Positions 7,984-15,383 of a DNA stretch of 22,081 nt are shown piece by piece. How positions within the stretch are numbered: the first letter of the stretch is position 1; every line of letters starts with the position of its first letter. The notes under the pieces were generated by a model that saw nothing but the letters and a program-made list of their open reading frames with translations, was not told the origin of the DNA and did no database searches. Position numbers and translations under genes: made by a program. Source of the stretch: a virus; IMG/VR virus record IMGVR_UViG_3300025881_001611, positions 1 to 22,081 of that record. One strand, given 5' to 3'.

Positions 7984-8967
7984 ATGAAAAAAATTGCATT
8001 TGTAACAGGAATGACCGGACAAGATGGTCCTTACCTAGCCAAACACTTATTAGAAAAAGATTATAAAGTATACGGTTTGGTAAAAAGATACAGCAATCCA
8101 AATCTATCTAATCTTAACTATCTTGGAATAGAGAACGATGTAGAATTAATTACGGGCGACATAACAGACGATGCCAATGTGAACCATTTGGTAAAAACAA
8201 TTAGACCAAATGAATTTTACAATCTTGCCGCACAGAGTTTTGTGGGTGCTAGTTGGGATCTTAACAAACAGACAACTGAAGTAAATGCAATGGGTGTGTT
8301 GAATATCCTTAATGCAATAGTAAATCAAAACCCACTTACAAAATTCTATCAAGCAAGTACCAGTGAACTCTACGGCAACTCAAACGTTGACGGTTTACAA
8401 AACGAACAAACACCGTTCCACCCACGTTCTCCATATGGTGTGTCAAAACTGTATGCCTATTGGATGACTGTCAACTTCCGAGAAAGTTACAGCATACACG
8501 CCTCGAACGGAATTTTATTCAATCACGAATCACCCATAAGGGGCAAGGAGTTTGTCACAAGAAAAGTCACAGACGGTGTTGCTAAGATCAAACTAGGACT
8601 CGCAAAAAAAATTACACTAGGAAACCTAGATGCAAAAAGAGATTGGGGATTTGCTGGAGACTTTGTTGAGGCCATGTACACAATGGTGCAACAGCAAGAT
8701 CCAGGAGATTACGTAATATGCACAGGAGTGCAACATTCTATTAGAGAATTGCTTACTCATGCTTTCAGAACCGCTGGCATCGACGATTGGGAACAGTATG
8801 TTGAGTCGGACCCACGTTTCAAGCGTCCAGCAGAAGTACACGCACTGCATGGCTCATATGCCAAGGCAAAAGAAAAATTAGGATGGGAACCTAAGACCGA
8901 ATTCAAAGACATGGTTGCTTTGATGGTCACTGAAGACATAAAAAGATTGTCTCATGATCTACGTTAG
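7984..8967 (+). CDS. gmd: GDP-mannose 4,6-dehydratase
   Basis: Converts GDP-mannose to GDP-4-keto-6-deoxymannose, the precursor of GDP-fucose, GDP-rhamnose and GDP-perosamine. The family signatures are complete: GMTGQDGPYL for NADP binding (residues 9-18), TSELYG (126-131) carrying the catalytic Thr/Glu, YGVSKLYAYW with Tyr151 and Lys155, FNHESPIRGKEFVTRKV (179-195) and LGNLDAKRDWG (212-222). At 327 residues it is shorter than the E. coli enzyme (about 373), as phage versions tend to be. No obvious partner reductase (Fcl or Rmd type) or aminotransferase is seen in the window, although the epimerase at 2824-3828 might act on the product; otherwise host enzymes would complete the pathway. It overlaps the next gene by 14 bases. 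Confidence 0.95.
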   Translation: MKKIAFVTGMTGQDGPYLAKHLLEKDYKVYGLVKRYSNPNLSNLNYLGIENDVELITGDITDDANVNHLVKTIRPNEFYNLAAQSFVGASWDLNKQTTEVNAMGVLNILNAIVNQNPLTKFYQASTSELYGNSNVDGLQNEQTPFHPRSPYGVSKLYAYWMTVNFRESYSIHASNGILFNHESPIRGKEFVTRKVTDGVAKIKLGLAKKITLGNLDAKRDWGFAGDFVEAMYTMVQQQDPGDYVICTGVQHSIRELLTHAFRTAGIDDWEQYVESDPRFKRPAEVHALHGSYAKAKEKLGWEPKTEFKDMVALMVTEDIKRLSHDLR

Positions 8968-9769
8968 TTCCACCAATAGGGCACTCACAGAAAAATATAC
9001 TGACTGGGCCGCACAAGGCTTACCAGGAGCCGAGAAACTTGCACCAACTGAAATCATAAACAAGACGGACTGTACAAAAGCAGTGATGTTTGGTGTACTG
9101 CGTGGCACACATCTAGTGTATAAATGGGCAGAGAAAAATAACATAGATTTCTACTACATGGATCGACCCTACTGGGGAGAAACAAGATTCAATCCTTACT
9201 ATCTCAAAATTGTTAAAAACAATCATTTAAAAAACTGGCAGGAGGATAGACCAGACGATCGTTTTAAAAAATCATTCCCATGGCCCATTCATCCTTGGAA
9301 AAAGGACGGCAAGAACATAATAGTGTGTCCTCCATCTAATGCTATGAAGGAATTCTTTGGTGTGCATGATTGGTTGGACAAAACACTGGCAACACTGAAA
9401 GCCAACACAGACAGGCCGATAATTATTAAAAACAAAGGTTACAATCCTATCATAGGACGTGATGCCAACGGAGGAATGATTGTCACTGGTAAAGATAATA
9501 GTAAACCAAGTGGTCCCATAGACTGGGACAACGCTTATGCTGTTGTGACGTACAACTCAAATATCTCTTTAGAAGCGACCACTAGAGGCATTCCGTGCTT
9601 CACTGATCCACACAACGCTTGTGCACCTATATCAGAAACAGATTTCTCAAAAATAGAAAAACCTTGCTACATTGATAGAGAACCGTTATACTACTCAATG
9701 GCATACGGTCAATTTACAGCAGAAGAATTAAGAAACGGATATGCTTGGAGGATACTAGATGAAAGTTGA
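8954..9769 (+). CDS. GT-B/Kdo-transferase-like protein (paralogue 2 of 4)
   Basis: A 271-residue protein of the same family as the genes at 4471-5283, 9759-10739 and 13249-14118. The shared core is AYAVVTYNSNISLEA then RGIPCF (194-216), followed by a tail with YSMAYGQFTAEEL that is closest to the 4471 copy (LAYQQFTPEEL). It also shares NIIVCPPSNAMKEF and TDRPIIIK with that copy, so these two form a sub-pair. The RPHP phosphate-binding segment found in two other paralogues is not preserved. A nucleotide-sugar transferase of the capsule KpsC/KpsS type is the best guess. It overlaps gmd by 14 bases and the next gene by 11 bases, a strongly coupled arrangement. The exact sugar is unknown. Confidence 0.58.
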   Translation: MIYVSSTNRALTEKYTDWAAQGLPGAEKLAPTEIINKTDCTKAVMFGVLRGTHLVYKWAEKNNIDFYYMDRPYWGETRFNPYYLKIVKNNHLKNWQEDRPDDRFKKSFPWPIHPWKKDGKNIIVCPPSNAMKEFFGVHDWLDKTLATLKANTDRPIIIKNKGYNPIIGRDANGGMIVTGKDNSKPSGPIDWDNAYAVVTYNSNISLEATTRGIPCFTDPHNACAPISETDFSKIEKPCYIDREPLYYSMAYGQFTAEELRNGYAWRILDES

Positions 9770-10739
9770 AATATTTAGAAGGACAGTAAAAGATAGACGT
9801 AGGGGTGCTAGTTGGGATCTTTTACAGTACATGGCCGAGGGTATAAGAGCATGCGGTGACGAACCAATCATGGTAAACGAAACAAAAACCGGACCATGGA
9901 CTGAAAACGAAATGGAACCCACACACCCGATCGGTTGCATGTTTGGCTACGGAGGGACTAATCAAATGCATCACACAAAGGGTCGCAGACGAGACCTAGT
10001 GGAACGTGCAAAGAAAAAAGGAATCAAAATTATCACATTCGATGGTGGTTTACTTTCAAGTTTTGGCAACGTGCATGGCTCAAAACATCATTGGAGGGTT
10101 GCTTTGTTCTCACCAATGAACAATGGAGACTTCTTGTCAGATAACAGTCCCCCAGACAGATGGGAGGCCGCTAAAGCCAGATGGAATATCAAAAATGAAC
10201 CATGGAGAAAGTCCGACCAGGATGATCCTATTATGTTTGTGCTACAACCTAAAGACAACTGGAGCATGAACGAACTCGATCCCATAGAATGGTTCCATGG
10301 AGTATATGAAAAATTGAGACCTATCACAGAAAGGAAGTTCATTGTGAGGCCACATCCTAATCATGTTGTTGCTATAGAAAACAGGATGGGAGAATTTCCA
10401 GAAGATGTTGAAGTGGTCATAGGACAGAAATATTTCAACGGAGACGAAAAAAAATATTACAGATTCAATTATCAAGAAGCGATATCCAATTGTCATGCCG
10501 TTGTTACACACAATTCAACTGCGGGCGTAGATTCATGTGTGCGTGGTATCCCTACATTCAACACCTCAGATCTAGCATTGAGCTGGCCCGTGGCAAACAA
10601 AGATCTGAACAACATAGAAACTCCAGAGTACCCGGACAGGACACAATGGCTGAACGATCTCGGATACAAGTTATGGAGCGAAAAGGAAATCAGAGATGGC
10701 ACAGTGTTCAAAAGATTCAAAGATAAGTTGGGAATGTAA
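9759..10739 (+). CDS. GT-B/Kdo-transferase-like protein (paralogue 3 of 4)
   Basis: A 326-residue member of the four-gene family. It keeps the best-preserved pair of motifs: FIVRPHPNH (194-202) and CHAVVTHNSTAGVDS followed by RGIPTF (245-267), the arrangement seen in KpsC/KpsS-like capsule glycosyltransferases and related GT-B enzymes. An N-terminal Rossmann-like half ends near IKIITFDGGLLSSFG (89-103). A GGAGG ribosome-binding site at 9747-9751 lies 7 bases before the ATG. A 19-base stretch at 9803-9821 encoding GASWDL is identical to a stretch in gmd (8244-8262). Its stop shares one base with the start of the asparagine synthetase gene. A cytoplasmic glycan-building role is inferred. Confidence 0.62.
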   Translation: MKVEIFRRTVKDRRRGASWDLLQYMAEGIRACGDEPIMVNETKTGPWTENEMEPTHPIGCMFGYGGTNQMHHTKGRRRDLVERAKKKGIKIITFDGGLLSSFGNVHGSKHHWRVALFSPMNNGDFLSDNSPPDRWEAAKARWNIKNEPWRKSDQDDPIMFVLQPKDNWSMNELDPIEWFHGVYEKLRPITERKFIVRPHPNHVVAIENRMGEFPEDVEVVIGQKYFNGDEKKYYRFNYQEAISNCHAVVTHNSTAGVDSCVRGIPTFNTSDLALSWPVANKDLNNIETPEYPDRTQWLNDLGYKLWSEKEIRDGTVFKRFKDKLGM

Positions 10740-12367
10740 TGTGTGGCATATACGGTATAACCGAACATAATCCAGAATTCATAAAACAATTCATAGAAGT
10801 TTGCAAACACAGAGGTCCGGACGGTTCAAGCATGTGGCACAACGATAAAATAACATTAGGTCATAACTTGTTGAGTATAATGGGTGAACCAGGCAATGCG
10901 ACACAACCATGGACGACCCCTAACGGAAACAAACTTGTTTACAATGGAGAAATCTTCAACTACTACGAATTGAAGGAAAAGTACAAGGATTTTACAGACA
11001 CCTCAGGGTGTGACACCGAACTGCTCGCATGGGGACTTGACAATTTAGGACTATCATTCCTTGACGAGATAGATTCAATGCACGGCTTTGCTTACTACGA
11101 AAGAGACAAGAATACACTTACACTGAGTAGGGATCACGCAGGCGTTAAACCTGTGTACTATGCAGAAATAAAAGAGGGTCTGGTGTTTGGTTCTGAGATA
11201 AAAGGCATGTTAGATAAAGTGCCTGGGAGTAGGAAGCAGGACGAACTTGCTGTAGGTTGTATGACCACAACTGGCATTAATCCATTACGTAACACTTTTT
11301 TCACAGGAATAAAAAAATTACTCGCAGGTGAAACTATTGTATATGACTTAGACAACAAAACGGTAGTGAAAACAAAAAGGATATTCATAAAACCAAATTC
11401 AAACAAGAAATTCAATGCTGAAGAATTTAGAAAGATAGCACAAAAGTCTATAAAAATGGCAAGTATTGGCAGAAGAAAAATTGGAGTATTCTTGAGTGGC
11501 GGACTTGATTCCAGCATAGTTGCTTATGAACTTAAGAACGTATTGGGCTATGCCAACACTTTCACTAACAGGATGGAGCCAAACTACGTTCACCCAAAAG
11601 ACGGCGATCACAACGAGGATGCCGACTGTGCTAAAGTATTAGCGGATGCCAATGACTTCAACCATACAGAAGTAATAATTACGCCTGAGATTGCAAAACA
11701 ATACTGGGATGATTCTATATATTACATCGAGCAACCTGTGTATAATCCAAGCCTGTCGATGTATTGCTATACTAATAAAGTATTACATAGTAATGGTATA
11801 GTAGTCACAATGGCGGGCGATATGGGAGACGAGGTTTTGGGCGGCTATCCAAAATATTGGAAATTAAGAAAAGAACAATTCAATAATTGGTCGGACATAA
11901 TAGATAAATGGATCAATCGTATCAAGAGACCAATCAAAGTGTATGACAAAGTAAGATTACGTGATGAACTTTTAAAATGCTATCCAGACGACTTATGGAA
12001 TCCTAATGACCCTATAGGGTCATACATGGCACTGGATTGTGTTGCACAGGTTCCTGAAGAATTTTTAATGAGGAACGACAAGTATGGAATGGCTTACAGC
12101 ATGGAAGGACGTTTTCCTTTAGCGACGAAAACTTTCATGCAGTATTGCATGGACATTCATAGTGACGAGAAGATAGGTGAAACAAAAAGCGATACTAAAC
12201 TTTTGACCAAGGTTGCATACAAAAGATTATTACCAGATGTGATTGTCAATAAGATGAAGACAGGTTGGACTGTGCCACTACAACATTGGTGGAACAAAAC
12301 AGGCAAGGCAAGTATTCCAACAATGATTGTGGCTGATTGGATTAAAAAGTACAACATGACCGGGTAG
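10739..12367 (+). CDS. asnB: Glutamine-hydrolysing asparagine synthetase family protein
   Basis: A complete 542-residue class II glutamine amidotransferase, close to the E. coli AsnB length (554). The nucleophile Cys2 begins the protein (MCGIYG). RGPDG (25-29), YNGEIFNY (68-75) and RDHAGVKPVYY (131-141) complete the glutaminase half, and the ATP-binding PP-loop SGGLDSS lies at 253-259. The canonical reaction is aspartate plus glutamine plus ATP giving asparagine. Homologues inside O-antigen and capsule clusters are thought to amidate sugar carboxyls such as uronic acids, which fits this neighbourhood better than amino-acid supply, but the sequence alone does not decide. It overlaps the upstream gene by one base and is followed 16 bases later by the second DxD glycosyltransferase. 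Confidence 0.9.
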   Translation: MCGIYGITEHNPEFIKQFIEVCKHRGPDGSSMWHNDKITLGHNLLSIMGEPGNATQPWTTPNGNKLVYNGEIFNYYELKEKYKDFTDTSGCDTELLAWGLDNLGLSFLDEIDSMHGFAYYERDKNTLTLSRDHAGVKPVYYAEIKEGLVFGSEIKGMLDKVPGSRKQDELAVGCMTTTGINPLRNTFFTGIKKLLAGETIVYDLDNKTVVKTKRIFIKPNSNKKFNAEEFRKIAQKSIKMASIGRRKIGVFLSGGLDSSIVAYELKNVLGYANTFTNRMEPNYVHPKDGDHNEDADCAKVLADANDFNHTEVIITPEIAKQYWDDSIYYIEQPVYNPSLSMYCYTNKVLHSNGIVVTMAGDMGDEVLGGYPKYWKLRKEQFNNWSDIIDKWINRIKRPIKVYDKVRLRDELLKCYPDDLWNPNDPIGSYMALDCVAQVPEEFLMRNDKYGMAYSMEGRFPLATKTFMQYCMDIHSDEKIGETKSDTKLLTKVAYKRLLPDVIVNKMKTGWTVPLQHWWNKTGKASIPTMIVADWIKKYNMTG

Positions 12368-12383
12368 ATTAAATATTGATAAT

Positions 12384-13247
12384 ATGAAAATAAAAGTACT
12401 AACATCATATAAACCAGGCACCTGGAACGAGTACGCCAAGCGAGCCGTTGACAGTGTGTTGCAACACTGGCCCCAAGATACGCAAGTGGCGGTGTACCAC
12501 GAAGCACAGTCTCAAGATGTGTTTGAACATCCGAGAGTGGAATGGTTAGATGCTCACGAAGTACAGCCTGAGTTGTTAAAATTTAAGAACAAGTACAAAG
12601 ACGATCCTGTGGCAAACGGTGAAATAAATGAAATACCAAACGGTGTGCGTAGACCAATACCCATGGCACCTAAAGGATCTTTCCTTTGGAATGCTGTGAG
12701 ATTTGCAAACAAAGTTTTTTGTGTAACTCATGCAATAAAAAATTCTGCAGGTTATGATTATCTGATATGGTTGGATGCTGATACATACTCCTTTAGGCCA
12801 ATACCAAAAGAGTTTCTTGAAGGACTACTGCCAAGTGATTCAATGTTGACTTATTTGGGCAGGCAAAATCCAAACCTAAATGACGGTGGAAAATATCCAG
12901 AATGCGGATTCGTGGGGTACAATCTGAATCATCCCGAAATACAGAACCTTACCAAGGACTGGGAAGACCTGTATGTGTCTGACAAAATATTTGAACTAAT
13001 CGAGTGGACTGATTGTTCTACGTTATGGTACTTGTCTAAAAGATATCAAAATGAAAAAAATATAAAAGTAAACGATATAGGTTACTGGAAAGGGGTCAGG
13101 GGACATCACGTGTTCATCAACAGTGAACTAGGACTGTACATGGATCATTTCAAAGGCAACAGGAAATCAGAAGGCAAAAGTAAATTGAAAGACTTCAAAG
13201 GTGCCGGAGATGACATAAAAAGTTTGGACTACTGGAAAAAAATATAA
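12384..13247 (+). CDS. DxD-motif glycosyltransferase (copy 2 of a duplicated pair)
   Basis: A 287-residue paralogue of the gene at 7073-7963. Shared landmarks are MKIKVLTSYKPGTW at the N-terminus, KYKDDPVANG, FLWNAVRFANKVFCV, LIWLDADTYSFRPIP with DAD at 131-133, PECGFVGYN, and FINSELGLYMDHFKG near the C-terminus. Even the DNA is conserved locally: 26 identical bases at 12693-12718 match 7391-7416. The variable parts are about residues 20-60 and the C-terminal tail, plausible places for acceptor specificity. It sits 16 bases after asnB, with TTAAATAT 7 bases before the ATG, as in the other copy. A second sugar transfer with a related donor is the likely job. Confidence 0.75.
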   Translation: MKIKVLTSYKPGTWNEYAKRAVDSVLQHWPQDTQVAVYHEAQSQDVFEHPRVEWLDAHEVQPELLKFKNKYKDDPVANGEINEIPNGVRRPIPMAPKGSFLWNAVRFANKVFCVTHAIKNSAGYDYLIWLDADTYSFRPIPKEFLEGLLPSDSMLTYLGRQNPNLNDGGKYPECGFVGYNLNHPEIQNLTKDWEDLYVSDKIFELIEWTDCSTLWYLSKRYQNEKNIKVNDIGYWKGVRGHHVFINSELGLYMDHFKGNRKSEGKSKLKDFKGAGDDIKSLDYWKKI

Positions 13248-13248
13248 A

Positions 13249-14118
13249 ATGAGAATAGAAGCATGGCCCATGCATGGCCCATTGAACAGCAAAAATATCT
13301 TTGCAAAATTTATAAAATCTATACAGGAAACTGGTGACGAGGTGCACGTGAACAAAGAGACTAATGGTGACGTTGCAGTAATATGGAGTGTGCTATGGAG
13401 AGGTCGTATGCAGAGTTACAAAAGCATTTGGGATAGATACAGGAACCAAGGCAAACCTGTAATCGTGATAGAGGTAGGCGGACTGCGTAGGAATCTCAGT
13501 TTCAAATTAGGCATCAACGGTATAAACAGAGACGCAGATTTTGCCAACCAAGAGTTCGATGGCAAGCGTTGGCCTTTATTCAAGCACGAGCTACGTCCAT
13601 GGAATCCAACCGGAGAGCTGATAGTGATATGCGGTCAACATGACGCATCCGAGCAATGGAAAGGACTCCCCAAGATGTCCAACTGGATTGAACAACAGAT
13701 TACAGAGATCAGAAAGTACACAACCAGACCAATATTGGTTAGACCGCATCCTCGTAATATTATAAGTTTTGATGAAAGCAAATTCAAGAATGTCAAAGTC
13801 AGATTACCTAAAAGAGATTACAGGACATACGATGACACTGATTTTAAGGCCACACTAGAAAGAACTTGGGCAGTGGTAAACCATTCCAGCAACCCGGCAA
13901 TAGAAGCAGTGATGAAGGGCATACCTGTGTTTGTTTCAGATTCAAGCCTGTGCCATGACGTGGGCAACATCAAACTAGCAGACATCAACACACCGGCCAT
14001 GCCCAACAGATCGATATGGGCAAATAAATTATCATACACCGAATGGTTTGAAGATGAGATAGAGCAAGGACTGCCATGGGCAAGGATTAAAAAAAGACTA
14101 GAGGAGAGATACTTGTAA
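13249..14118 (+). CDS. GT-B/Kdo-transferase-like protein (paralogue 4 of 4)
   Basis: A 289-residue member of the four-gene family, with both diagnostic segments present: ILVRPHPRN (162-170) and WAVVNHSSNPAIEA followed by KGIPVF (207-228), then HDVGNIKLADINTP. This HSSN...EA...GIPVF pattern is the most canonical of the four and supports a KpsC/KpsS-like GT-B assignment. It follows the preceding glycosyltransferase with a single-base gap, and its stop shares a base with the next ATG (TAATG). An 11-base perfect tandem duplication (13261-13282) lies near the start of the gene and encodes the N-terminal EAWPMHGP region. No membrane segment is visible. The sugar transferred is unknown. Confidence 0.63.
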   Translation: MRIEAWPMHGPLNSKNIFAKFIKSIQETGDEVHVNKETNGDVAVIWSVLWRGRMQSYKSIWDRYRNQGKPVIVIEVGGLRRNLSFKLGINGINRDADFANQEFDGKRWPLFKHELRPWNPTGELIVICGQHDASEQWKGLPKMSNWIEQQITEIRKYTTRPILVRPHPRNIISFDESKFKNVKVRLPKRDYRTYDDTDFKATLERTWAVVNHSSNPAIEAVMKGIPVFVSDSSLCHDVGNIKLADINTPAMPNRSIWANKLSYTEWFEDEIEQGLPWARIKKRLEERYL

Positions 14119-14873
14119 TGCAAACTATTAATATCGGGAGAAAAAATGTAATTGAACCAATCCCATGGGAACCATACACAGGTGAAACTATTATCTTAAA
14201 CACAACAATACGCAAGGGAAAACGTATACAAGAAACAGGATACTTTGAAGACAAAGTCAAAGCGGTCCCACGTGGCAATGCCTATTGTATAGGTAACGGG
14301 CCTTCACGTAAAGATTTTGATCTCAACAAACTAAAGGCCACAGGACAGACATATGGATGTAATGCACTGTACAGGGATTTCATGCCAGACTTCATATTCT
14401 CTGTAGATACCAAGATGTCAATGAAGATGGTGGAAGACGAGGTTGGGCTAAAGACTGTCCATTATGGTCCTTCGCTAGAAGTCAACAGGAAACAAAGCAA
14501 GGGAATGATACACTTAATTCCCAACAACCCCCACTGGATATCGGGCAACGCGGCATTCTGGACAGCAGGCGTACACGGACACAAAAACATATACCTACTA
14601 GGTTACGACTTCAGGGAATACGGCAAGGGAGAACTTAACAACATATATCAAGACACTGAGAATTACGGAGAACGTAATGACGACAAAATATTCGAGGGAT
14701 GGCTAAAACAATTCAGAGACATGTTAAAGATGAGGCCTTATGTGAACTATACCGTAGTACATGACAATCCTCCGGAGCATATGAACTATCTACAGACAGG
14801 CACCGATCTTGGCAACAGTCGAGTTATTAGTTACGATGAATTTGAAAAGATACTAGCACCTAGTAAGGCCTAG
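14118..14873 (+). CDS. DUF115/sialyltransferase-like Rossmann protein
   Basis: A 251-residue protein with the segment AYCIGNGPSRKDFDL (55-69), then TYGCNALYRDFMPDF (78-92) and a VD at about 96-97, then SGNAAFWTAGVHGHKNIYLLGYDF (142-165; key residues Gly143, Asn144, Gly162, Asp164). An I-G-N-G-P-S glycine loop followed by an N-x-x-Y segment and a later G-x-D is typical of the DUF115 (MptE/MAF-like) and GT42 sialyltransferase-related superfamily, which handle nucleotide-activated sugars including nonulosonates. The exact activity cannot be assigned. A GAGGAGAG ribosome-binding sequence lies upstream and the ATG overlaps the previous stop. It is the last gene of the rightward glycan block and converges with the SprT-like gene, overlapping it by 21 bases. 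Confidence 0.55.
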   Translation: MQTINIGRKNVIEPIPWEPYTGETIILNTTIRKGKRIQETGYFEDKVKAVPRGNAYCIGNGPSRKDFDLNKLKATGQTYGCNALYRDFMPDFIFSVDTKMSMKMVEDEVGLKTVHYGPSLEVNRKQSKGMIHLIPNNPHWISGNAAFWTAGVHGHKNIYLLGYDFREYGKGELNNIYQDTENYGERNDDKIFEGWLKQFRDMLKMRPYVNYTVVHDNPPEHMNYLQTGTDLGNSRVISYDEFEKILAPSKA

Positions 14874-15329
14874 TCCTGCAATCTTAAACTTGTTTCTCCA
14901 AGCAAAGAAGTTCGCATTGTGATTTGAATAAGGATCATTCATCCAGGCCATTTGGTAAAGGTGTACCATTTCGTGTGCCAAAGTCTCTATGAAGTCTTTC
15001 CATTTTGGAAACTTACAGTGCATTTCAATATAGAATTCAACTTCTAGATGGTAGGGTATCTTACGCTGATCAAATTTACCTTTTGGTGTTTTCCTGTTGT
15101 CCCAATTGGCAACACATCTACCCCAGTCTTTGTGTAGTTTTTTGATTTGTATCTCAACTATTGGTAATCTGCTGTTGAATAATGTCCTGTTAATGTATCT
15201 GAACCATTGATATGCTTGTTGCTGAGTTGGCCTGAAGCCTTTGGCATTCTTGTATCTAGTCGCAGTATTTTCCAACTTTACCTTAAGTTGTTTTTTGACA
15301 TTTACCGCTTTGTTCTTTGTTTTTTTCAT
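14853..15329 (-). CDS. SprT-like zinc metalloprotease
   Basis: A 158-residue protein with the zinc-binding HExxH motif as LAHEMVH (His119, Glu120, His123) and a likely third ligand His137 in SNHNANFFAWRNKF, the SprT/Spartan layout. Upstream segments FNSRLP and WGRC are also characteristic of the SprT fold. The N-terminal 35 residues are very lysine-rich and may contact nucleic acid. Cellular Spartan proteins cut DNA-protein crosslinks; small SprT-like genes occur in several T4-like phages with no established role. It is transcribed leftward, alone, between the glycan block and the replication block. Its start lies beside the promoter of the rightward operon, so the two are divergently arranged. 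Confidence 0.8.
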   Translation of the reverse strand: MKKTKNKAVNVKKQLKVKLENTATRYKNAKGFRPTQQQAYQWFRYINRTLFNSRLPIVEIQIKKLHKDWGRCVANWDNRKTPKGKFDQRKIPYHLEVEFYIEMHCKFPKWKDFIETLAHEMVHLYQMAWMNDPYSNHNANFFAWRNKFKIAGLGLTRC

Positions 15330-15331
15330 GG

Positions 15332-15359
15332 TTGACTATATTACCAAGTGTGCTATAAT
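15332..15359 (+). promoter_or_regulatory. Sigma70-type promoter with extended -10
   Basis: TTGACT (15332-15337) and TATAAT (15354-15359) are separated by 16 bases, and the -10 is extended as TGCTATAAT (15351-15359). This is the best host-sigma promoter match in the window and sits 24 bases before the ATG of the replication operon (15384). The same extended -10 occurs at 5949-5957. An early or middle phage promoter read by host RNA polymerase is the likely role. Confidence 0.68.
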
Positions 15360-15383
15360 ATACTAATAATTACCTAAAATATC

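Noticed and set aside
11158-11517. Leftward 119-codon open frame opposite asnB
   Set aside because: It is fully inside asnB, whose glutaminase and PP-loop motifs prove the coding strand.
1-14873. Prophage or cellular capsule island interpretation
   Set aside because: No integrase, attachment repeats, tRNA or cellular housekeeping genes are seen, and the block continues directly into T4-like replication genes; lytic phage accessory region is simpler.
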